Of a stretch of 32,116 nt of DNA, positions 17,155 through 24,385 are shown piece by piece (positions within the stretch are counted from its first letter, which is position 1; each line of letters starts with the position of its first letter). The DNA is from Bacteroidales bacterium. GTDB lineage: Bacteria; Bacteroidota; Bacteroidia; Bacteroidales; VadinHA17. Under the pieces are notes generated by a model. That model was not told where the DNA came from. It did not search any database and worked only from the letters and a program-made list of their open reading frames with translations. Both the position numbers and the translations under genes were made by a program. The stretch lies in assembly GCA_016936695.1 (NCBI GenBank), contig JAFGXK010000295.1, forward strand, positions 1 to 32,116. Reading direction: 5' to 3'.

Positions 17155-17658
17155 ATGAAACAAGCGTCTGGCATACTTACAAGGATCGTTAATACAACAG
17201 ATGACAGCAAACTTGTTTTTGTGAGGATGATCGTGGGGGTGATTTTTGTCTCTGAGGGAATTCAGAAATACCTCATTGTTTCCCTTCTCGGACCTTCCTA
17301 TTTTCAGGATATCGGGTTCGGACATGCAATGTTCTGGTCTTATTTCACAGGTACCTTCGAGCTTTTATGCGGGCTGCTTGTGATTGCGGGTCTTTTTACA
17401 AGGCTTGCGACCATTCCGCTGCTGACAATAATGATAATAGCTTACTTCACTGCCAAACTCCCCGTGCTTATAGACAAAGGATTTCTGTCGTTCGCCCAGG
17501 TTTATAGGATCGATTATGCTCTTACGATACTGATCGTAATGCTGTTGATCTATGGCGGCGGACGATGGTCAGCTGATCTCAGAATACTAAGATCTCCAAA
17601 GAAGAGAGACATGGGGGGACAGGACAGCAAAAATCCTGGGAATAAATTACCTGCGTGA
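17155..17658 (+). CDS. DoxX-family membrane protein
   Basis: The protein has 167 residues with four predicted transmembrane segments. The DoxX features are FVRMIVGVIFVSEGIQKYL at the start, then FELLCGLLVIAGLFTRLATIPLL and a final hydrophobic helix LTILIVMLLIYGGGRWSAD. DoxX-like proteins are inner-membrane proteins linked in some bacteria to redox or quinone processes, but their biochemical role is not settled. It stands alone on the plus strand, with a 257-bp region after it in which I see no gene. Confidence 0.88.
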   Translation: MKQASGILTRIVNTTDDSKLVFVRMIVGVIFVSEGIQKYLIVSLLGPSYFQDIGFGHAMFWSYFTGTFELLCGLLVIAGLFTRLATIPLLTIMIIAYFTAKLPVLIDKGFLSFAQVYRIDYALTILIVMLLIYGGGRWSADLRILRSPKKRDMGGQDSKNPGNKLPA

Positions 17659-17915
17659 AAAAGCACTTAATGACACCTGAAAAAAGTACACTTTTATTTA
17701 GCCGCCTTATTGTTGAAAAAGAAAGGTAAAATTTAGCTATGTGATGAACGGATGTTTTTCATTGATGAAGGCACATATTTCTTTGACTAATGAGATTGAC
17801 TTTGGCAGCGCAATTTCTGAAATTTGTATGTGAATCTCAGTGGGAGCATCACAGTTCTCTCAAGATGTTGATAATTTCTGCGCACCACAAAGAATTAAAT
17901 AGTATAATCTGGTGA
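17659..17915. other. Intergenic region, nothing recognised
   Basis: These 257 bp lie between the DoxX gene and a short hypothetical gene. A weak A/T-flanked inverted repeat (AAAAGT AC ACTTTT) follows the DoxX stop, but I see no convincing coding frame, RNA or strong promoter. Confidence 0.4.
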
Positions 17916-18170
17916 ATGTCATTCAAATCTGAAATATATCAAAAGGATTACCTGTTCTGGATAACACCTTTTGTTATTCTCTTTGCAATATTCTGCATGA
18001 TAAAGAGGGATAACAGGGACAGGGAATCAGCAATATTGCATCACGACAGTTTTCGCTCCGACACCACTCTCACCCTGAATATAAACAAAACAGAAGGAGT
18101 AAATAAAATCTTACCTGCCGACAGCACTTTCGTGTTTTTCGCAGACATAAATGGGAAGGTATCGAGATAA
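17916..18170 (+). CDS. Hypothetical single-pass membrane protein
   Basis: This 84-residue frame has one clear hydrophobic helix at about residues 14-29 (FWITPFVILFAIFCMI) followed by a polar part (RDNRDRESAILHHDS, later DSTFVFFADINGKVSR). No family is recognised. It is supported as a gene by its membrane helix and by a strong terminator starting 23 bp after the stop. The ribosome-binding site is weak, so confidence is moderate. Confidence 0.45.
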   Translation: MSFKSEIYQKDYLFWITPFVILFAIFCMIKRDNRDRESAILHHDSFRSDTTLTLNINKTEGVNKILPADSTFVFFADINGKVSR

Positions 18171-18189
18171 CACTTTCCCGCCTGACAAT

Positions 18190-18229
18190 TAAAAACACCC
18201 TGCAGTTTTCACTGCAGGGTGTTATTTTT
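18190..18229. terminator. Bidirectional Rho-independent terminator
   Basis: The perfect 13-bp stem AACACCCTGCAGT (18194-18206) / ACTGCAGGGTGTT (18211-18223) has a TTTC loop, preceded by A's and followed by ATTTTT. It lies between the plus-strand hypothetical gene and the convergent DUF2202 gene, so it can end both the small gene and the ECF-sigma operon. Confidence 0.92.
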
Positions 18230-18243
18230 ATCCGGTAAACGGA

Positions 18244-19005
18244 TCACCATCCATTTCTGTTACGGTTACCGAAGCGGCCATTGCCCTGCCCCTGAGCCCG
18301 GGAACCTCTGCCTGTTTCATTCGGCGAGCTGGTAATCTCGTCGTATTCTTCCTGAGTTATATATACTGGAGTATAGGTCGCTCCTATCCTCTCCAGCTGA
18401 CGGGTGAATGCCCTTAAATGGTTCCTGGAACCCCTGAGCAAATTTTCGAAAACCAAAAGGATATTCTCGTTGGAAGCCACACCAAGATACTCTTCAAGAT
18501 CTTTGATATCCATATCTTCTATCAGCGCGCCCGTTTTGAAAGCAGCTTCGATTGATTCAGAACCCTGCTCTACAAGTTCTCCGTACAATTCCTGAAAATC
18601 AGGATTTGTAAAAACACCCGGGTCGCCTGCCAGTTTGTATTCATCACCATAACTTTGCAGAAGCAATAATACCGCATTCATATGGGTTTCTTCAGCACTT
18701 GAAATATTTGAGAAAATCGGTGTTCCCCATTTTTCATATAAGGCGGCATAGACATCTCTTGCAAGTTTTTCTTCTTCTTTCATGTGCATAAGAATATCCA
18801 GCTCACCATCAGTGAAAGAAAGATCATCCGTTAAGCATGATCCAAGGCTGCTCTGAACCATTATGGTTGTTCCATCGGCTGCAACTTCGATAATACTATC
18901 GGTCATCAAGTCAGCCTGGCCATTATTGTCCTTTGTGCATGAATTCATTCCGAAAAGCAGGCTTGTCATAAAGCTGCCAAGAACTATAAACATTTTGAAT
19001 TTCAT
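18244..19005 (-). CDS. DUF2202 ferritin-like lipoprotein
   Basis: The protein has 253 residues with a probable lipoprotein signal (LLFGMNSC, C23). Residues about 68-215 match the DUF2202 pattern: MHMKEEEKLARDVYAALYEK (E77-E79), NISSAEETHMNAVLLLLQSY (E105, E106, H108) and a helical end FENLLRGSRNHLRAFTRQLE. These Glu/His pairs on helices resemble ferritin-like metal sites; no reaction has been established for the family. The last 20 or so residues are a low-complexity Gly/Arg/Asn/Gln tail. It is the last gene of the ECF operon, 21 bp after the EF-hand gene, which suggests a role in envelope or metal stress. Confidence 0.88.
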   Translation of the reverse strand: MKFKMFIVLGSFMTSLLFGMNSCTKDNNGQADLMTDSIIEVAADGTTIMVQSSLGSCLTDDLSFTDGELDILMHMKEEEKLARDVYAALYEKWGTPIFSNISSAEETHMNAVLLLLQSYGDEYKLAGDPGVFTNPDFQELYGELVEQGSESIEAAFKTGALIEDMDIKDLEEYLGVASNENILLVFENLLRGSRNHLRAFTRQLERIGATYTPVYITQEEYDEITSSPNETGRGSRAQGQGNGRFGNRNRNGW

Positions 19006-19026
19006 AATTTCTGGGTTTTTAAGTTT

Positions 19027-19380
19027 TTACTTTTTATTGGTTGTTTCCCTATAGTCACAGATTCCGTTTTTATCAGCGTCGGCAAAGTTCCCGTTTCCGT
19101 TACCATTTCCCTGTCTCATGCCTCGCTGACCCTGTCCATTACCAAGACCATCGCCGGATCCTCTGCGATTGATCCCTTTTCTTCCGGTTTGCTGATTTCT
19201 TGCGTTACTATTCTCAAAGTTGTCGCAAACACCATCTTTATTGGCATCCACAAAAGCAGCAGTGGCGTTGCCTTTTCCGTTCATCGACCGTTGTCCCGCT
19301 CCCTGATTCTGAGCGCTTGCCATTGTTGTTATTGCCACCAGGGCAATTCCTGCGATAAAAAGTTTTGTTTTCATAATCAT
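19027..19380 (-). CDS. Secreted protein with two EF-hand loops
   Basis: The protein has 117 residues from the first ATG (115 from the in-frame ATG at 19374) and a signal peptide ending near ASA-Q. Two 12-residue EF-hand loops are clear: DANKDGVCDNFE (45-56) and DADKNGICDYRE (101-112), with oxygen ligands at positions 1, 3, 5, 9 and 12. Both have Cys at loop position 8 (C52, C108), so a disulfide or metal-thiol role is possible. The linker is Gly/Arg/Asn/Gln-rich (residues about 62-98). It probably binds Ca2+ or another divalent ion outside the cytoplasm. It sits 20 bp after the Spy-like gene and 21 bp before the DUF2202 gene. Confidence 0.82.
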   Translation of the reverse strand: MIMKTKLFIAGIALVAITTMASAQNQGAGQRSMNGKGNATAAFVDANKDGVCDNFENSNARNQQTGRKGINRRGSGDGLGNGQGQRGMRQGNGNGNGNFADADKNGICDYRETTNKK

Positions 19381-19400
19381 AAATTTTTCAAGTTTGATAA

Positions 19401-19955
19401 CTAATTAATAAATCGTCTTCCTCTTCCCCTTCCGGATGGACCACCGGGTTCGTGTTGTCCCGAATGAATATCCGTGGTAAACATCTCCGCGAATAATTGG
19501 TCGAGTCTTTCTGTCTGATCCTTGTTGCATATTTCCTTAAAATCCAGATAATACCTGTATGTCAGCTTTTTAAGATCAGCATGTAAATGTCCGACTGAAT
19601 CGGACAACAAATTCAGTTTTGATGAATCAACGATGGATGATGACATCTCTTCCAGCATTCTCCCTCTGATGTCATTGAGTTCAATATTGATATCCCTTAC
19701 ATGGTGCCTGAAATCAGGATTGAACTCCCTGAAACGGGCCATCTGTTCGTTGGTAAGGTTAAGCTGATCACGGAAATAACGGCCGCTGTACTCGAGGGAA
19801 GCCACTTCGTCCCCTATCGTGCCGGATTCCGGAACCGTTAATTCCAGCCTTTTAGGATTTCGGTTATAGACAACCGTGGCAACTGTGGCAATATTCAATA
19901 AGGCCAGTGCAATTATTGCCCAAATCATCCATCTGTTTCTGCTTTCAGGTTTCAT
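19401..19955 (-). CDS. Spy/CpxP-like periplasmic stress protein
   Basis: The protein has 184 residues. The N-terminal membrane anchor (residues about 9-29, WMIWAIIALALLNIATVATVV) is followed by a helical periplasmic domain with the LTxEQ-type segment LNLTNEQMARFREFNPDFRH and HADLKKLTYRYYLDFKEICN. This is the layout of Spy/CpxP/ZraP-like proteins, which act as ATP-independent chaperones or metal-responsive sensors in the periplasm. The tail HEPGGPSGRGRGRRF is Gly/Arg-rich like its neighbours. It starts 10 bp after the anti-sigma stop, consistent with being a member of the regulon that the sigma factor controls. Confidence 0.75.
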   Translation of the reverse strand: MKPESRNRWMIWAIIALALLNIATVATVVYNRNPKRLELTVPESGTIGDEVASLEYSGRYFRDQLNLTNEQMARFREFNPDFRHHVRDINIELNDIRGRMLEEMSSSIVDSSKLNLLSDSVGHLHADLKKLTYRYYLDFKEICNKDQTERLDQLFAEMFTTDIHSGQHEPGGPSGRGRGRRFIN

Positions 19956-19965
19956 TGTCAGCCTC

Positions 19966-20391
19966 CTATTCTATTGAAAGAACATCCACTGATTCGAGAA
20001 CTGCATCATTTATAAGCGCCAGTTCAACCGGGATTTCGGCCGTATTTCCGGCTGGACGAGATAAATTACCTGCCAGAACACCCAGAAAGACAGCAGCTGC
20101 CATTGATGCTGCTATTAGTACCGGCCTGAGCATCCGGATAAATCCCGATTCACTTTCATGACCGGCAGTTTCGAGGGAAGCGATCCCTGCCATCACTCTT
20201 GTGACAAGAAAAGGATCCGTATCCGTATTCCTTTCCATTTCGACTACCCTGTCCGCCAGCAACAATACATTGTAGATTTGTTTACATGAATCACATGTTT
20301 TTAGATGTGACTCAACCTGATTCCTGATATCCGGGGACAATCTGCCCTCGTGATAAGCATCCAGATTTTTTTGACATAACTGACAATTCAT
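19966..20391 (-). CDS. Zinc-finger (zf-HC2) anti-sigma factor
   Basis: The protein has 141 residues. The N-terminal zinc-binding domain has C3, C6 and the HxxxCxxC motif H29-C33-C36 (ESHLKTCDSC), as in ZAS-type anti-sigma factors. One transmembrane helix lies at about residues 90-108 (PVLIAASMAAAVFLGVLAG), followed by a short periplasmic tail of about 30 residues. The zinc domain would hold the partner ECF sigma at the membrane until a signal releases it. Its gene follows the sigma gene by 52 bp on the same strand. The short periplasmic tail suggests that sensing may depend on other proteins, such as the Spy-like neighbour; this is inference. Confidence 0.9.
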   Translation of the reverse strand: MNCQLCQKNLDAYHEGRLSPDIRNQVESHLKTCDSCKQIYNVLLLADRVVEMERNTDTDPFLVTRVMAGIASLETAGHESESGFIRMLRPVLIAASMAAAVFLGVLAGNLSRPAGNTAEIPVELALINDAVLESVDVLSIE

Positions 20392-20443
20392 TTTTGATTG
20401 GTTTTTATGATTAGAAACAAAACTTGACTTTTTCCTTCGTTCA

Positions 20444-21022
20444 TTACGGATTTTTCCCCCTTCCTGCCGATAATTTTCCCCTGAGATTCCTTTTAGCTCT
20501 CTGCAGAAGTGACTCTACGGCGCCTTCGCTAATATTCATTATCGCTGCAATCTCCTTTTGTGAAAGATCGTCGTACTTGCTAAGGATAATTGCAGTCCTT
20601 TGATTTTCGGGCAAAGAATCAAGAGCTTTCTGAACCCAGCTGATATGTTCCTTACGGACCAGGATGTCTTCAGGATTATCTGAATCAGCTAGTGATACAT
20701 GGATATCATTGGTTTTTTCAGAACCAAATAATGAATTGAATCTCTGAATTATGAAATTTTTCGATGATCTCCTGACACTATTGAGTGAAGCATTAACGGC
20801 AATCCGGTAAAGCCAGGTTGAAAAAGCTGAATCACTCCTGAACCGCGACAATGACTGATAAGCCTGAATAAATACTTCCTGGGTCAGGTCGTCAGCATCG
20901 TCTTTGTCATGGACAAATCCAATGCAGGTCCTGAACACCAGAGGTTGGTACTTTTCCACAAGCAACCTGAATTTCTCCCTGTCGCCATCAAGAATATCCC
21001 TGATTATTTCACTCTCATTCAT
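20444..21022 (-). CDS. ECF-type RNA polymerase sigma factor
   Basis: From the ATG at 21022 the protein has 192 residues. That start is preferred over in-frame ATGs at 21037 and 21154 because it has a GAAGGA sequence just upstream and places the start at the usual ECF N-terminus (MNESEIIRDILDGDREKF). Region 2 is DADDLTQEVFIQAYQSLSRF with AFSTWLYRIAVNASLN, and region 4 is LPENQRTAIILSKYDDLSQK with SEGAVESLLQRAKRNL. It belongs to the RpoE-like ECF class. It heads an operon with its anti-sigma factor and three exported proteins and probably regulates itself from the 239-bp upstream gap. Confidence 0.94.
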   Translation of the reverse strand: MNESEIIRDILDGDREKFRLLVEKYQPLVFRTCIGFVHDKDDADDLTQEVFIQAYQSLSRFRSDSAFSTWLYRIAVNASLNSVRRSSKNFIIQRFNSLFGSEKTNDIHVSLADSDNPEDILVRKEHISWVQKALDSLPENQRTAIILSKYDDLSQKEIAAIMNISEGAVESLLQRAKRNLRGKLSAGRGKNP

Positions 21023-21191
21023 TATTCCTTCATGCATCGAATTGAATCTCAATAAGGAAAGATAATATACCCACCCCAACTTAAAAATTTCTGTCCCTAA
21101 GTAAGTCCGCTGCAAATGTAAATATAATAATGAAATAAATCGCTTTAATATCACCCTTGGCTCCAGGATCGCGATTTTATTTGATTCTCGA

Positions 21192-21240
21192 GAAAACTTC
21201 GCCCGTTGTTATCCGCGTGGGTTAATCTCCGGGAAAAACT
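21192..21240. repeat. Interspersed repeat (degenerate copy 2 of the TCTGCG element)
   Basis: The segment GAAAACTTC...ATCCGCG...GGTTAATCTCCGGGAAAAAC matches the order of words in the copy at 13431-13471, with a few substitutions and a short insertion. It lies between the DUF302 stop and the ECF sigma gene, so it may sit in the promoter region of the ECF operon. Confidence 0.4.
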
Positions 21241-21261
21241 GCTTTGGTTGTTCCGGAAAAC

Positions 21262-21663
21262 TCAGCCGGTAATTTTTTTTACAATTTCCATGGTTTCTCC
21301 TGATGCAGCCTTCATCACCCGTGCAACTTTTTCAGGCATCTGGTCTGACATTTTGGCTTCGTTCATAACGGCTGCATAGATAAGCCCGTCGTCCTTGAGA
21401 TAAACTGAGATACGGCAAGGCATCATTACCGACATCAGCCGTTCGTCGTTAAGTTCGAGTATCTGGCCTGAATAAGCCGGTTTGCAAATCTCGATCACCT
21501 TGACCGGTAATACTGTTTTTCCAGCTTTAGCAAGTGAGAGTTGGAGATCGTGAATGGCCGGAACCTTCCAATCCCTCGATTCAGCTTCTTTTACAATCAT
21601 ATTGACTGTAGTATCAAAATCGAATCCGGAGGGTTGTTCGATTACGAAACTGTTTGTATCCAT
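21262..21663 (-). CDS. DUF302 family protein
   Basis: The protein has 133 residues, no signal peptide, and is cytosolic. It shows the DUF302 pattern: SGFDFDTTVNMIVKEAESRD near the start, then VKVIEICKPAYSGQILE, MSVMMPCRISVYLKDDG and VYLKDDGLIYAAVMNE. The conserved cysteines C60 and C83 are in the usual C-pocket segments. The function of DUF302 is unknown. AGGTG upstream of the ATG serves as a ribosome-binding site. It is on the same strand as the ECF operon but 239 bp away from it, and 174 bp after the end of the hydrogenase operon, so it is probably transcribed alone. Confidence 0.85.
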   Translation of the reverse strand: MDTNSFVIEQPSGFDFDTTVNMIVKEAESRDWKVPAIHDLQLSLAKAGKTVLPVKVIEICKPAYSGQILELNDERLMSVMMPCRISVYLKDDGLIYAAVMNEAKMSDQMPEKVARVMKAASGETMEIVKKITG

Positions 21664-21769
21664 GGCACCTGTATATTAGTCAGATTACTTTAAATATTCC
21701 TGCTGCAAAGATATCCTCTTTATTCAGTTAGTACAAAAACAGCCTTATTAGTCTTTCAGACAGTTGCGA

Positions 21770-21813
21770 CCGCTTAACAAACAGAAACAGGGATGATTTA
21801 GTTATCGTCCCTG
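21770..21813 (-). terminator. Terminator of the hydrogenase operon
   Basis: The inverted repeat CAGGGATGAT (21788-21797) / ATCGTCCCTG (21804-21813) forms a 10-bp stem with one G-U pair and a 6-nt loop. Read on the minus strand it is followed by TTTCTGTTTGTT. It lies 24 bp after the stop of the zinc-ribbon gene, the last gene of the operon. Confidence 0.65.
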
Positions 21814-21837
21814 CTTTCAGTTACTGCTAAAATGTTT

Positions 21838-22251
21838 TCAGAGGTATTTCCTGTATTCTTCCGGAACATCAAAATATTTAGTATACCTGGGAGCATCCGG
21901 ACCTGCGATCTCAATATTATCCTCTCCCAGCTTGAAAGTACATTTTTCGCCGCCAATATCTGAAAAATATACATCATACTCTTTCCCGTCCTCTTCAACC
22001 CGGATTATCCTGACCAGGTGCTTGTATTTTCCACTGTTGAGCTGCGAATGGCATATCGGACAGGTATAGACGTATTCTGCATCTTCCTCGATTTTGAATG
22101 GGGGGTGCGTTGTGGTAGTATAGTTTCCCAGTTCGGGGTCAAGAAGAACCAGTCCTCTTTGCGAACTGTTCATTTTAGATGCTGCAAGGATAATAGATGT
22201 CTTTACCTTCAGGTGTCCCTTGCACATTTTACATAAATAATCGACTGCCAT
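21838..22251 (-). CDS. Zinc-ribbon protein of unknown function
   Basis: The protein has 137 residues and no signal peptide. It has two CxxC pairs, C7-C10 (DYLCKMCKGHL) and C64-C67 (YTCPICHSQL), that would form one zinc ribbon, with a long insertion between them. A C-terminal part (EYDVYFSDIGGEKCTFKLGE) ends in PEEYRKYL. No family name is recognised. It starts two bp after the stop of the M52 hydrogenase protease gene, so it is probably translated with the hydrogenase operon. A role in metal insertion or assembly would be a guess; a general housekeeping role is equally possible. Confidence 0.8.
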   Translation of the reverse strand: MAVDYLCKMCKGHLKVKTSIILAASKMNSSQRGLVLLDPELGNYTTTTHPPFKIEEDAEYVYTCPICHSQLNSGKYKHLVRIIRVEEDGKEYDVYFSDIGGEKCTFKLGEDNIEIAGPDAPRYTKYFDVPEEYRKYL

Positions 22252-22253
22252 GG

Positions 22254-22706
22254 TTACCTCCTCTTGTTTATAAGGTTAATAATCTCGTTTGACACAATTC
22301 TTACAAGGTAGGAAATATTTTCACCAAAGTCAATACTCACCGGCTGAATCCCCAGAATGTAGACTTCAGCGGTGAAAAAGTCCGCTATATTCTTAAGAGA
22401 TATATTATGAGTATTGAATGTAAGGTCCATCACCCTTTCAACTGGCAGAAGCACAGCGCTTCCGGGGGGGGAACCCGTGTTCATACAATCGATAAGGACC
22501 AGGATATCAGGGTTCAGGGAATTGATTTTGCCAATATAATTCTCGATGCTTACCTCCACCGTGAGCGTTCCGATATTGTCTCTCTCAACAATCCTGTTGC
22601 TTATATAAACTCCGGCACCGTCATCCTGCTTAAGGACATTCCCGATCCCGACAAAAAGGATCTTCCTGCCGGTTTGTGTCAGAATTTTCTCAAGGTCTTG
22701 CAGCAC
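22254..22706 (-). CDS. [NiFe]-hydrogenase maturation protease (peptidase M52)
   Basis: The protein has 150 residues. The M52 signature FVGIGNVLKQDDGAGVYI is present, and the nickel-sensing residues of the HybD type map to D29 (Glu in HybD), D73 in VLIDCMN and H100 in NTHNISL. These proteases remove the C-terminal extension of the hydrogenase large subunit after nickel is inserted. The large subunit in this operon has such an extension of 35 residues after the DPCxxCxxR motif, which matches. The gene lies 5 bp after the ferredoxin-subunit gene. It belongs to the HycI/HyaD family; no closer symbol is assigned. Confidence 0.92.
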   Translation of the reverse strand: MLQDLEKILTQTGRKILFVGIGNVLKQDDGAGVYISNRIVERDNIGTLTVEVSIENYIGKINSLNPDILVLIDCMNTGSPPGSAVLLPVERVMDLTFNTHNISLKNIADFFTAEVYILGIQPVSIDFGENISYLVRIVSNEIINLINKRR

Positions 22707-22711
22707 TCCGT

Positions 22712-23320
22712 TCAGAGATATTTAACCAAAACTAGTCTCAGGCAGTTCGGGCAGAGTATATTGAACATGTCCTTTCTCTTCAGCCCGTCACGGACCTCTA
22801 TCTCAACATCCTGTCCTTCTGAAAGTTTCAGTTTTTCGTTCAGCATGTTGAGGTTCAGGATGGATGAAAATGCCTTAGGCCCCAGTTTCCTGTGAAGAAA
22901 CTGAAGATGTTCCCTGGTAGTGATAACAGCTCCGCAGTTCGAGCAGATAAGAAGTTCCTTTTCCTGGTATTCTACTACCTGTGTCCGGTCCAGGGTGGCC
23001 ATGTCGAAAATAAGGTCGGAGAGAACCACCCCCTTTCCTGTAATACAGTGCTCCTCGCATTGTCCGCAAAAAATGCATTTTCCGTAATCCCTCACTATAG
23101 TACGGATTCTCTTTTCGGGATCGTCGGTAAAAGTTATAGCCTGAGGCGGACAGACGTTTGCACAGGTTTCACATCCCACGCAGTTTTCGTTATCCACTAC
23201 CGGTTTACCCCTGAATTTCTCGAATGGAATATGTTCTTTAAAAGGGTATTTAGTGGTATAAGCCGGCGTAACGAGAGAAATAACGGCCTCCTTCAATTCT
23301 CTTAGCTTTGGATACTTCAT
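22712..23320 (-). CDS. Hydrogenase ferredoxin-like subunit, 2[4Fe-4S] (NuoI/MbhN/HycF-like)
   Basis: The protein has 202 residues. Two cluster motifs are present, CVGCETCANVCP (residues 47-58) and CIFCGQCEEHC (82-92), giving eight ligands for two [4Fe-4S] clusters. The C-terminal half has two further CxxC pairs (ICSNCGAV and LCPNCLR) with REHLQFLHRKLG between them, as in HycF-type hydrogenase components, probably a zinc or extra metal site. The subunit would pass electrons from ferredoxin to the small subunit. Its ATG overlaps the mrpG-like stop by 4 bp. It is separated from the other catalytic subunits by the whole Mrp block, unlike in Nuo. Confidence 0.9.
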   Translation of the reverse strand: MKYPKLRELKEAVISLVTPAYTTKYPFKEHIPFEKFRGKPVVDNENCVGCETCANVCPPQAITFTDDPEKRIRTIVRDYGKCIFCGQCEEHCITGKGVVLSDLIFDMATLDRTQVVEYQEKELLICSNCGAVITTREHLQFLHRKLGPKAFSSILNLNMLNEKLKLSEGQDVEIEVRDGLKRKDMFNILCPNCLRLVLVKYL

Positions 23321-23634
23321 TTTACAACATCCTTATAATCATCCATAATGCTCTTATCGCTCATTTTCACTCCAAAACGGTATGTACCCCGTACCAGGGC
23401 GTGTGCTGCAACCGTTGCACTGAAGAAGAGCAGGGGAATAGCAATAATTGCCTTAATGCCTGCCGCTGAAATCCCATTATGAAGGAATACTCCCAATAGT
23501 ATACTGCAGCATCCGAGTGTAACACATTTTGTTGCTGCCTGCAATCTGTTATAAACATCCGGAAGCCTTAATAATCCTATGCATCCGAACAGGTTAAACA
23601 GAACACCAATGCTTATTACTATTATAGCTGCCAT
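23317..23634 (-). CDS. mrpG: MrpG/MnhG-like membrane subunit
   Basis: The protein has 105 residues and three predicted transmembrane helices. GVLFNLFGCIGLLRLPDVYN followed by RLQAATKCVTLG is the MnhG/MbhC signature, including RLPDxYxRLxAATK. The C-terminal tail is polar. In Mrp antiporters and membrane-bound hydrogenases it packs with subunits E and F in the ion-translocating arm. It is one bp after the mrpF-like gene and overlaps the ferredoxin gene by 4 bp. Confidence 0.92.
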   Translation of the reverse strand: MAAIIVISIGVLFNLFGCIGLLRLPDVYNRLQAATKCVTLGCCSILLGVFLHNGISAAGIKAIIAIPLLFFSATVAAHALVRGTYRFGVKMSDKSIMDDYKDVVK

Positions 23635-23635
23635 A

Positions 23636-23902
23636 TCATTGGTTTAATTGTTTACCGCTCAGGTATTTTGCCAGGGTCAGTGTGCCGATAAAACTCAGAA
23701 TTATCCATGCAATACCAATATCCAGTATAAAGCTTTTGCCGGTTTGAACTGAGATAATGGCACATATACCGACTACAAGAATGCCGAAAATATCAATGGC
23801 AACCATTCTGTCGGGTATCGTTGGGCCCCTTATGATCCTGTACAGACAGAGTCCGCTGAGGCCTATCTGGAAATACAGCAATATTTCAAGCCATGTGTTC
23901 AT
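23636..23902 (-). CDS. mrpF: MrpF/MnhF-like membrane subunit
   Basis: This 88-residue protein has three predicted helices. LCLYRIIRGPTIPDRMVAID is the MnhF signature (RxxxGPTxxDRxxAxD), and its Asp is implicated in ion movement in related complexes. A final helix ILDIGIAWIILSFIGTLTLA matches the family's end. It overlaps the mrpE-like stop by 4 bp and precedes mrpG by one bp, the usual E-F-G order of Mrp operons. Confidence 0.92.
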   Translation of the reverse strand: MNTWLEILLYFQIGLSGLCLYRIIRGPTIPDRMVAIDIFGILVVGICAIISVQTGKSFILDIGIAWIILSFIGTLTLAKYLSGKQLNQ

Positions 23903-24384
23903 TCAACAAAATTTTTAATATATTTTTCAAATACCCCGGTGATCATCCTGGTATATGTTTCGGGATCTTGTGAACGTATATAAATCCAGTGTATGTAATA
24001 GTCGTCTCCTATTATATCGACTGTAAGTGTTCCCGGAGTCATTGTGATTGAATTGGCAAGAAGCATCCTGGCAAATTCCGATTTAAGTGTGGTTCTGACT
24101 TTTACAATCCCCGGTTTTATAGGCATCCGGGGATGCAGTACCCTGTAGGCAACGTCAAAATTAGCCTTAATACACGACCAGATAAAGACTGACAGGTAGG
24201 CCAGGAACCAGAACCAGCGCCGTGGGTTGATCAGCTTGCCTGTATTTTCAAAAAAATACCTTGCAAAGATCAGGGTACAGATCAGTGATGCCGCTGATCC
24301 GACAATAACATTCTGCAGGGAAATCCTGAAGGTTAAAAGAAGCCAGAAAACAAGACCGAGTATAAAAAACGTCAGATATCTCAT
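23899..24384 (-). CDS. mrpE: MrpE/MnhE-like membrane subunit
   Basis: The protein has 161 residues with two or three N-terminal helices and a cytoplasmic domain. Family features are LVFWLLLTFRISLQNVIVGS, ARMLLANSITMTPGTLTVDI (the LANSITLTPGT motif) and WIYIRSQDPETYTRMITGVF. It corresponds to MbhA of archaeal membrane-bound hydrogenases. It is one bp after the mrpD-like gene and overlaps the mrpF-like gene. Confidence 0.93.
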   Translation of the reverse strand: MRYLTFFILGLVFWLLLTFRISLQNVIVGSAASLICTLIFARYFFENTGKLINPRRWFWFLAYLSVFIWSCIKANFDVAYRVLHPRMPIKPGIVKVRTTLKSEFARMLLANSITMTPGTLTVDIIGDDYYIHWIYIRSQDPETYTRMITGVFEKYIKNFVE

Positions 24385-24385
24385 A

